From Episyrphus balteatus (lineage: Eukaryota; Arthropoda; Insecta; Diptera; Syrphidae): a DNA stretch of 64,000 nucleotides. Positions 43,671 through 52,410 of the stretch are shown piece after piece. The DNA is taken from contig NC_079134.1 of NCBI RefSeq assembly GCF_945859705.1, forward strand, positions 68,382,625 to 68,446,624. The letters run 5' to 3'. Below the pieces are notes generated by a model. That model was not told the origin of the DNA. It did no database searches and saw nothing but the letters and a program-made list of their open reading frames with translations. The position numbers and the translations under genes were made by a program. Positions within the stretch are counted from its first letter, which is position 1. Each line of letters opens with the position of its first letter.

Positions 43671-44639
43671 TTAGGCAAGGGGGGTACGAGTCGGCTCTCA
43701 AGGTATTCCTTCCTCTATGGATGCGTTTGTGAATTTACACATATTATTATATTATAGAGATCAGTGGCCCGTTCTTTTATTTAATAAAAGCCCCGTCCCA
43801 TTGGAGGTGGTAGTTAACTCATTGTATATATATTTCTATAGTACTATCAATCGAAGAAAATACTAAAGTGACATCTTTTAGTAGATCTGCATTTCAATTT
43901 TCTGCATAAGGTTCAAATATAAAATAAACTAGCGATCCCAGCGGTGCGGTGGCGACGCAAAACAGAAAATTCTACTTCATGAGAGTACTATCAAAAGATG
44001 TCACTAAAGTATTTTCTTCGATTGATAGTACTATAGAAATATATATACAATGTTTGAACCTTATGCAGGAAATTGAAATGCAGATCTACCAAAAGATGTC
44101 GCTATAGTATTTTCTTCGATTGATAGTACTATAGAAATATATATACAATGAGAGTACTATAGGAATATATATACAATAGTTTACTCATGAGTAGATTTAG
44201 TACTAAAATTAACACATGATCTTCTACTCCATCATAGAGGAAGGAATACCTAGAGAGCCGGCTCGTACCCCCCTTGCCTAAAACACCCGCAAATTTAATT
44301 TCAGATAGTTGGTATACATCTCTCATTGTATATATATTCTTATAGTACTCTCATGAAGTAGAATTTTCTATTTTGCGTCGCCACCGCTGGGATCGCTAGT
44401 TTATTTTATGTTTGAACCTTATGCAGAAAATTGATGTGCAGATCTACCAAAAGATGTCGCTAAAGTATTTTCATGAATTGATAGTACTATAGAAATATAT
44501 ATACAATGCATCTCTCTTATTTTTCTCTTGTTTTGCTATCTCTGAATACGTGTGAAAGTTATAATGCGTTTAATACCTTTCTTTCACCACTAGATGCACA
44601 CACAAAAAGGTTTGTGCTTTGAATTTAAACATGATTTTG

Positions 44640-44742
44640 GCATTGTATATATATTTCTATAGTACTATCAATCGAAGAAAATACTTTAGCGACATCTTTT
44701 GGTAGATCTGCATTTCAATTTCCTGCATAAGGTTCAAACATT
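44640..44742. mobile_element. MITE fragment left of Harbinger element 2
   Basis: It starts with CATTGTATATATATTTC and runs into AAGGTTCAAACATT, where Harbinger element 2 interrupts. The nested arrangement GGTTCAAACATTGTATATAT is intact at about 41129, which shows that this was one MITE nested in another before the Harbinger insertion. Confidence 0.75.
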
Positions 44743-44931
44743 CTGCCCTAGCGAGGTATTCCGTCGGAGCGGAGATTTTCCGCAACGCTTACTTCGTCGG
44801 AGGCTCAAATTGCGTTCGAGGTATCTTTCATCGGAAAAAATAATAGACAAATACGACGACGCACCGCATCGCATTCATTTGACATGCGTCAGATTCAAGA
44901 TTTTAATAGAGATGTACAAAATATACCGATA

Positions 44932-45143
44932 TATCGATAAGTTGGTATATTTTCCGATATTTTTATATAAAAACACTTAAATACATTTAAATTGTCATAT
45001 AACTATATAGAGAGTTTAATTTCATAGTTTCTCATAAGTAAGAATGCCAATGTACGGTAAATTACACTCTTGCGTTAATTTGAAAACGAATCGATATTGC
45101 GATATTTCTATTCAACAAAATATCGAACCGGAAACTATCGATA
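44932..45143. promoter_or_regulatory. Cluster of TATCGATA-type motifs upstream of transposase 2
   Basis: TATCGATA occurs at 44932-44939 and 45136-45143, with AATCGATATT near 45089 and several ATATCG or CGATAT half-sites between. TATCGATA is the DRE core-promoter element (DREF site) of Drosophila housekeeping promoters. The cluster lies 170-380 bp before the transposase ATG. A promoter role is inference. Confidence 0.4.
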
Positions 45144-45309
45144 TATTTTTCAGAAGGCCACCTCTATAGTTACCAAATTGTCAAGGCCAATGTCAGATGA
45201 AAAAAAAAACAAACAAACAATTACAAATAAATAAGTTAAAGCTAATTCAATTTTAAAGTTCAAGTGACCTCAACTCCAATTCAATTTCGTTTAAATTACA
45301 AAACCATCG

Positions 45310-46578
45310 ATGGATAGTGTCGCGTTGTTTTTGGAAGCCGAGGCCAGGGAAAAAAGAACAGAAGCCCAAGAAAAAAGAAGAGTTTTAAGGAGTGACAGTA
45401 AATTGAACGATTTGACTGACGCAGCGTAAGTTATGTTAGTTCGTAGTCTTGAGAACATAATTAAACAATTCATTTTCAGATTTAAAAAGAACTTTCGCCT
45501 CAACAAAGTGGCATTTGAATACGTCCTTCAACAAATCAAAGCTAAATTGAAGAACACTCACCGCTCCAATGCCATTATACCGGAGCATAAACTTGCAGCG
45601 TGCCTTAGATTTTTTGCTGAAGGAAACTACCAGCATGGGGTAGGGAAGGATTACCAGTCACCTATTGGCCAAACTACCTTTTCTAGTATTCTAAAAGAAA
45701 CACTGGATATAATGGAAGAGACCCTTTGCAGCAATTGGATATCCCTAAAGATGTCAGAGGAAGACATACAACAGTCAAAGTTGTGTTTTTTAGAAAAAAC
45801 CGGCTTCCCAGGAGTAATTGGTTGTGTGGATGGTACTCATGTCCAAATAATTGCACCTGTAGAAAACAAGCATCTTTTTTTGAACCGGAAGGGACACTTC
45901 AGTCTTAACGTTTTGATTGTAATAATCTCAACCAACAGTAAAATATAAATTGCTCCTTCATATTAAGTTTTCTTTCGTTATAGATTTGTGACTACAAAAT
46001 GAAGATAAGAGCAGTAAATGCCAACTATCAAGGTGCAAATCACTACTCTCATGTTTGGTCTTTGAGTCCGGAACGTCGTGTTTTTGAACAAAATTATTTG
46101 AGTGGTGCAAGAGACAGCTGGTTGCTGGGTAAGTCAATTCATTTTGAATACATTTCTATTGTAAATTGTAATTTAAATTTAATTTTTATTAGGTGATTCG
46201 GGGTATGCATTGGAGCCTTGGCTTATGACACCGTTCCGGACTCCCAGGACACAAAGCGTTGAGAGTTGCTTTAATACGTCCCATAAAAAAGCAAAAAACA
46301 TAGTTGAACGCACCATTGGATTGCTAAAAAGCAGGTTCCGTTGCTTGTTGGGTGCGCGACAACTGCATTATGAACCAATGAAAGCGGCACAAATAGTGAA
46401 TGTTTGTTGCGCTTTGCACAACATATGTTTATTTTTTGATAGTGACTATTCAACAGTGGAAAGCATGGATATTACGGAAATAGAAGAGGATCAGGAATCC
46501 GAGGAGGTTGCCCCAAGCTCACTTCATAACCAGGGATCTATCATACGAAATCAAATCGTTGCACAATACTTTCAATAG
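45310..46578 (+). CDS. PIF/Harbinger DDE transposase (spliced, 361 aa)
   Basis: Exons 45310-45425, 45480-45918, 45984-46128 and 46193-46578 join with GT..AG borders and intact phase to 1,086 nt. The N-terminus is a charged helix (EAEAREKRTEAQEKRR). A helix-turn-helix-like region precedes the nuclease (FAEGNYQHGVGKDYQSPIGQ). The DDE_Tnp_4 residues are D156 in GCVDGTH, D235 in GDSGYAL and E272 in VERTIGLLKSRF, then NVCCALHNICL. The usual GS-HDS motif reads NHYSHVW, with Y206 in place of Asp, an atypical change at a conserved position. The C-terminus is acidic. The exon count differs from element 1, so the two belong to separate Harbinger lineages. It may still be active if Y206 is tolerated. 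Confidence 0.87.
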
Positions 46579-47039
46579 TATCTATAAAATATTTTTATTA
46601 AAAAAACAAAACAAAAAAAATATCACAAGCCTTCATGGTTCATAAGATAAACATAATAAATTATTAAAAAAAAAACATAATTTGCCTTCCTGGCGTTTGA
46701 CTTAAAACTATAAAACTAATTAAAAAAAATCACTTGCCTCCATGGCGTTGTTCTAGTTTCTTAAAAATAATAATAATAAAAAAAACAAAATGAAAAAAGA
46801 AAAAAAAAATAAGTTAACAAAATTAATAAAAATCATTGCATCAAAATGTTGCTTTTTGCTTTTTCGAGCTCCAGTTTTCGTTTTTTCAGTTCTAGCTTCT
46901 GCACAGCTATTTTCCTCATCTCGGTGTTGTGAGTATTTGTTTCTTTCAATTTTTCTTTTTCAATGTGGTAAACATCGTCGATTGACCGATGAACCCTTTT
47001 TAAGGTTTTTGTCGTTTCTTTATAAAAATTTTCTTGATT
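46579..47039. other. Intergenic segment of Harbinger element 2
   Basis: Lies between the convergent genes. Poly-A/T runs dominate, with two diverged segments reading TTGCCTTCCTGGCGTTTGAC and TTGCCTCCATGGCGTTG. No extra gene is recognised. Confidence 0.5.
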
Positions 47040-47716
47040 TTATATTTGTTTAGTTAACAATTGAATTGTTGACATGGGTTTTCGCTGTCTGGTTGATGTA
47101 TGCTGCACAGTTGGGTCTTCATTTTCATTACTTCCTTCATTAACCTCAGCAGTATTTGATGACGTTTCCGCAAGTGGCACTTCGCTTGCTATCCCTGACC
47201 CAAAAGATTTTGCTCCAATGCCACTTACAGAACTGCTAATGTTGGTTAAGGATATGACAGCTTCCTCCAAAGCTGTGAAAGACTTTTGTCTGTATGGCCC
47301 TCCACCAGTGCCTGTAGTTTCTTTTTTATTCGCCGACAACTTTTTTTTTAATGTAGCACTTGTAGTCACTCCAAACCTTTAAAAATACATACATATATGA
47401 AATATGCATATTTCATTACAATGGAATTGGATCAATGAGCAAAACAAAAGATCACGAACTTACTTTTTTCCATCCGCCAGCATCCCTTTGTCTTGGTCCA
47501 ATGGCATTGAGCTGATTGGCTAGATCTTCCCAAAACAAAGCCACAATTTCTGATGATTTTTTGGTGTAGTTTTGAGCAATATCGGGATATTCGCTCATTA
47601 GATTCACCATCCGCTCATGTTGCTGCGTGCTTGTTTTTTCGTTTTGCCTAACACAAAAATCCATAATAAATAAAAAAAGTTTACTAAAATACTTTTTTTT
47701 TCTTTATTACTTACAT
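47040..47716 (-). pseudogene. Myb/SANT-like partner of Harbinger 2, one-base frameshift
   Basis: Proposed exons on the minus strand are one ending at 47715, 47647-47464, and 47376-47040. The first intron (GTAAGT..TTAG) splits the start codon: AT lies before it and G after it, and the joined frame begins MQNEKTSTQQHE. Exon 2 encodes a Myb/SANT-like (Myb_DNA-bind_5-type) domain with SSEIVALFWEDLANQL and GGWKK. Exon 3 continues the domain (VWSDYKCYIKKK), but a run of nine A's (47341-47349) is one base too long, and the frame only matches the rest (TTGTGGGPYRQKSF and the acidic tail ending LTKQI) after a shift. It is therefore either a recent pseudogene or a homopolymer sequencing error. An alternative start at 47664 (ATG inside the intron) is possible. 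Confidence 0.7.
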
Positions 47717-47949
47717 TTTAATTATTTATTCCGCAACAAAAACTCGGCGGAGGGCTTCGGAAAAATAATGATTTGTATCTGTCAAAAATACAACCATTAG
47801 AAGTACTTCATCGCATGCAATGACATGCGTTGAAATTTGTCGGAGAAAATTTCCGATCAGCTGATCGGAGAAATACCTCGTAGCAAAAAGTCTCCGATTC
47901 GTAGAAAATCGGAAAAATTCCGCTCCGACGGAATACCTCCCTAGGGCCG

Positions 47950-48110
47950 ATTGTATATATATTTCTATAGTACTATCAATCGAAGAAAATACTTTAGTGA
48001 CATCTTTTGATAGATCTGCATTTCAATTTTCTGCATAAGGTTCAAATATAAAATAAACTAACGATCCCAGCGGTGGCGACGCAAAATAGAAAATTCTACT
48101 TCATGAGAGC
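47950..48110. mobile_element. MITE fragment right of Harbinger element 2
   Basis: It begins ATTGTATATATATTTCTATA (the C is on the other side of the Harbinger element) and runs through AGATCTGCATTTCAATTTTC and GGCGACGCAAAATAG to CTTCATGAGAG. Its terminal repeat there is lost or altered (AGCACAGACAATTATATAC). Confidence 0.7.
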
Positions 48111-48329
48111 ACAGACAATTATATACAGATAAGAGAATTTTTCAGCCGACAAAAAAACTGTTTTTTTTAGTTTAAAAAGAGAACAATAAGAAAGGATCTC
48201 TTTCGACCATGACCTTACTCACTCTCCCGCGAAAATGAAAAAAGGAGTGCATGTGGGTGGATAGAAGTGGTTTCAATTCGTTTTTGACTTTCTAAGCAAT
48301 CAGCTGCTGTAAAATATTTCAAATACGTA

Positions 48330-49400
48330 TACAGGGTGTCCCAAAAGTTAACGTCGAAACGAAAACGGTAGGTAGGGTAGGTGGTGACAGTTATCAGAAA
48401 AATAATAAAAAAAATCGCAGCCATATATTTTGGGAGTTATGGGCATTTGAAAAAAAGTCGAAAAAATGGTCACCCTGTGACGGTTTTCATATGCCGTGAC
48501 TACAAATCTTAATTTTTCTCATTTTTTTCTTTTGTTACGGAACCTTGAATAACCCTGCTATCAAATGCATTCAAAAATTTTAACTCAGCTGCATCAGTTT
48601 TAAAGAAAATATTACTTTTTTACCCAACTTAGTACTAAAAAAATTTTACATGACTCTAATTCAATGAGCCGTAGTGTAAAAAAAATGCACTACGATGTTT
48701 CGGCAAGTTGCCTTAAAAGTTGGTGTGTTCAATTCTCTTTTCAAAATGGTATACATTGTTGGGAATATTTCATAAAAAACCGAGATAAATTTTTTTTTCT
48801 TAAGAAATCCGACTCTTTTATGAAGTAATTTTTCCATGTTATTCAAGTTTTGTACCCTTTCAGAACCTTTCAGAATACAAACACTTAAATAATATGGAAA
48901 AATTACCTAAAAAAAAGTAGGATTTCTTAAGAAAAAAAATTTATCTCGGTTATTTATGAAATATTCCCAACAATGTTATACCATTTTGAAAAGAGAATTG
49001 AACACACCAACTTTTAAGGCAACTTGCCGAAACATCGTAGTGCATTTTTTTTACACTACGGCTCATTGAATTAGAGTCATGTAAAATTTTTTAGTACTAA
49101 GTTGGGTAAAAAAGTAATATTTTTTTTAAAACTGATGCAGCTGAGTTAAAATTTTTGAATGCATTTGATAGCAGGGTTATTCAAGGTTCCGTAACAAAAG
49201 AAAAAAATGAGAAAAATTAAGATTTGTATTCACGGCACATAAAAAACCGTCACAGGGTGACCATTTTTTCGACTTTTTTTCAAATGCCCATAACTCCCAA
49301 AATATATAGCTGCGATTTTTTTTATTATTTTTCTGATAACTGTCATCACCTATCCTATCTACCGTTTTCGTTTCGACGTAAACTTTTGGGACACCCTGTA
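48330..49400. mobile_element. 1.07-kb mariner-type foldback MITE, TA TSD
   Basis: The ends are TACAGGGTGTCCCAAAAGTT and its complement, with TA on both sides (48328-48329, 49401-49402). Arms of about 510 bp are inverted copies meeting near 48865 (TTATGAAGTAATTTTTCCAT in the loop). CAGGGTGTCCCA termini with TA duplication are common in arthropod mariner-derived MITEs. Mirror frames at 49177-49410 and 49224-49412 are non-coding. Confidence 0.85.
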
Positions 49401-49402
49401 TA

Positions 49403-49855
49403 TCGTACATAAGATTTCTTAAGGACTTAGAACAATTTTGCTTTACGCCGACGATATGTACATAAACTGTATGTAATTGAAAATATTTTATAAGAGAGTG
49501 TCGGCTGATTCTGAGATTTCATGGGCACTCGGCACCGATCAGATTGTTCAATTGTGTGTAGACATCTAGACATACATATGAGGTGCAGAGTGTTGGTGAA
49601 ATATGAACATGAGCACAGTGTGTATCTGCGTAGGTATATATTAAGCCGATGTCGTTGGGCGACATGACGTCTGCGTGCATAAGGTGGTCCAAAGACAAGA
49701 CACTTGTGTGTTCGCTCCGGTGACCACACAAGTGTGTTGTCTGGTGTGTATGTGTATGGGTCGCTTAAATCTGTGAAAATTTAGGTAGATGGATAGGTAG
49801 GTAAGCAGGTTCTTAGATAGAGTAGAGTGAATGATTCGAGAGAAAAATACTGAGG
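49403..49855. other. Spacer upstream of the LINE relic
   Basis: TG/CA-rich and TAGGTAGGTA-like simple sequence (49780-49805). Frames on the minus strand of up to 100 codons (49427-49729) overlap each other and have no recognisable domain. Confidence 0.4.
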
Positions 49856-50390
49856 ATGTGCACCGGACTTTACTTCGATCGACAGCGACAAAAATACTAC
49901 AGCAACAAGCGACTCTACGAGGAAGCAAAAATCATACCACTGGACAAGTATCTACTGCGATCGGCGAAGATACTTGTAGGAAATATCGCCAACCACCCCA
50001 ATCAGCTGATGAGAAGAATGATAGCCCAACAACGACATCCGGAACCTAGGTACCTTCGCGCTTTGGATATACTGGATGAGCACATAATTTCAATGGACAA
50101 CGAAGAAGCAGTTAACTTTTACGCCGACACCCAGTCGGCATACTATCGTGGCTAAACGCCAATCAAACCAACCCAACTCAACCAACCCCACAACTGGACA
50201 TCCGGGTCTGAACACCCCGAGGACAACCTAGTCAGCAGACTTTTTAAATTAAGTTTATCCATGTATAATATTTATTTATATTTTATAAGGTTAGGCCCCT
50301 TCTGTGCCAACAAAATTTTATATCAACCAATGTAAATAACAAGTTCAATTAACTAAATTGAATTGAAATTGAAGAAAATTGAATGAATTG
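49856..50390 (+). pseudogene. 3' end of a Jockey-type LINE (C-terminal ORF2 relic + 3' UTR)
   Basis: A 99-codon frame (49856-50155) reads like the C-terminal end of a Jockey-type LINE ORF2: KYYSNKRLYEEAKI, then NIANHPNQLMRRM and RYLRALDIL, the region after the reverse transcriptase. It is followed by a pyrimidine/C-rich stretch (CCAACCCAACTCAACCAACC), GTTAGGCCCCTTCTGTGCC and an AT-rich tail up to about 50390, which fits a LINE 3' UTR. No endonuclease or RT core remains, so it is strongly 5'-truncated. The assignment rests on a weak pattern and is moderate. Confidence 0.5.
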
Positions 50391-52382
50391 GCCAATTCTA
50401 TTCATGTTTTTGTTTACATTTGAATTGCATTCAAACAGGTGAACTTTATTTTTTTGATGGAAGCAAAAAATACAAAAAAATAAATCAGGGTTGTAAAAAA
50501 TCTTTTTTAAAACAACTATTTACTGCAACTTGATAATGTTTTGCATTAAAAAAATACTATTGCACCATCTTTATTGACAAAAACAATATTTTGCCTTACA
50601 AAAAAATGTACCTACCTATTGTACCTAAATAAAAAAAAATTCTCCATAGAAAAAACAAATCAATGCAAAGTGTGGGCAATAAGTAGTTCATTTTTAATAA
50701 AATCGTCGAACTTCGACGTCGAACCATTTTTCATCCCAGAATCTATGCTTTTCACCGATTCGAAAGGGCGCCGGTTTTCCACATTTTCTTTCGTAGGAAT
50801 GACTTAATTCCACCTTAATTACTTGCTGCATTTGCCGTACTCCCACTATCAAGTTTATTTTCACGAAAACTTCTCTTGTTATCAAATTCTCACGAAAATT
50901 ACTTAATTTTTTGTCACTTTTGGCTCTCTCTTCGACCAAAGGCTTCTTTCCGGATCGTTTTAGGTAACCATACTTGTCATCTTTGTAAATTAAATTATCA
51001 ATTACACAATCGGACCTTTCTTCTCCTCCAGATTTTTCGCGGTTGGACAATCAATTTTCATGGTAAGCCTTGATTTTGCCCATTTCTGCCTGCGTCAAGG
51101 GTTTTTCACGCCTTATTATAAAAAAACCGAAAAATTTTACTTATAAAATGTTCATAATAGGTTAAATTCATTTTCCAACTGTTTTGCTTACTTTTGGTTA
51201 CATTTGATCCCGCTAAAACACACTTTTAATGTGAAAATCAGCTGTGCCTTCGCACCAGAAATTAAAAAAATAATTTTTGAAATTAAGATTAACGAATTAA
51301 ATAAAAATAAAGGGTATCAAACAATCCAGTATACACTTGTCATCTTATTCGTGCAAGGAGTAAAAATTAAATATCCTTTGTATGGTTTAAAAACGAAAAA
51401 AATCGACTGCCTTTATAGTTATTTCGGTGGGTGTATAGTTAGGTATTTAAATATTTTGGTTCTGCAATATGGATCAAAGAAAAACCAGACATTTGCATGT
51501 TCTCCGTTTCCGCTGTTCTTGATTTATAAATAATCTAACTAGCACGATTTTTTTTTAAATATGTTTTAAAGATATCGATTTTTTTCCAAGTTAAAATACT
51601 GAAAGGCTAAACAAAATTAATATAGGTACCTAGATACTCCTTAAATTTGTTAGCATATTTATAAATATTAGGTATTTTTAATGCAGCTAGGTAGGTATTT
51701 CAATTTAAACATTTTTATGTTTTTGAAAATTCGTAAGTACATACTTACCTACCTACTTATTTTCAAATACTATTTGTCTCTACATGATTATGGCTACGGA
51801 ACCCGAAAAATCCCTGTGTTGTTATTTTGTACATACAATTTATAATTTCTTTTGTAAAATAAATTACTATGCTCTGTTTTGTGAATAAAAATCGTAGGTA
51901 GTTGATCAAAATCTAAAGTTGATAAAACTAGTTTAATTTCATAAACCTGCCTATTATAATGTACCTACAACAATGAGATACGTAGTATTTGCTACATACA
52001 TAATATAATTGTGCCCATGATTATGAAAGTGGACTAAGTCACTTTTTGCATTGTTTAAAGAAAAACTTACATAATAATTTTCTTATAACGATTTAATTAT
52101 ATTTCTTTTATGAAATCACTAGAGGAGCAATAAAGAAAATTATTTACTGCAATTTTGATTTCAAATAAACTTTATCCCTTAAATAATAATTATTTTTAGG
52201 CTAGATTTGATGGCATTTTTAGGAGTGACTTAGTCCACTTTCATAATCAAGGGCACAATCACAAACATATCTGACTGACTACGGTTTAAATGAGTTTATT
52301 CGTGTAAGTATACCTGTGTTCTACCTACGTTAAGTAACGTTTGTACATAGTTACTATTTGATCGACATAGGTATGTACGATG
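50391..52382. other. 2-kb spacer, one unidentified frame
   Basis: AT-rich with GTAGGTAGGTA-type simple repeats near 51690-51760. A 118-codon minus-strand frame at 50694-51050 (KDDKYGYLKRSGKKPL, YERKCGKPAPFR) looks more protein-like than its neighbours but shows no motif that I know. It is listed as unassigned. Nothing else is recognised. Confidence 0.35.
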
Positions 52383-52410
52383 TTTTTTTTTTTTTTTTTT
52401 TTTTTTATAA

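Larger units (their letters stand above)
40575..44613. repeat. 4-kb palindrome made of nested MITEs
   Basis: The left arm (40575-about 42490) and the right arm (about 42490-44613) are inverted copies. The outer motif is CACAAACCTTTTTGTGTGTG and the shared core includes AAGGGGGGTACGAG, CATCATAGAGGAAGGAATAC and CGCAAAATAGAAAATTCTAC. The arms differ by whole insertions (for example 43489-43670, right arm only). The ends CATTGTATATATATTTC recur at least ten times, so most of the palindrome consists of one MITE family nested in itself. Frames such as 40860-41057 and 44129-44326 are mirror images and not genes. Near-identity of the arms suggests gene conversion or recent origin. Confidence 0.8.
44743..47949. 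mobile_element. PIF/Harbinger element 2, two-gene form
   Basis: The TIRs share GAGGTATTCCGTCGGAGCGG; the left end starts CTGCCCTAGC and the right end reads CTAGGGCCG. ATT is repeated on both sides (44740-44742, 47950-47952). The uninterrupted target CAAACATTGTATATAT is present at about 41134, so the boundaries are secure. It encodes a spliced DDE transposase on the plus strand (45310-46578) and a convergent Myb/SANT-like gene on the minus strand (47040-47716). It is distinct in sequence from element 1. Confidence 0.88.

Noticed and set aside
44699..44980. 93-codon frame crossing a Harbinger TIR
   Set aside because: Spans the MITE/Harbinger boundary, so it cannot be an ancestral gene.
52383..52406. 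Poly-T run as a terminator
   Set aside because: It is the poly(A) tail of the minus-strand LINE.
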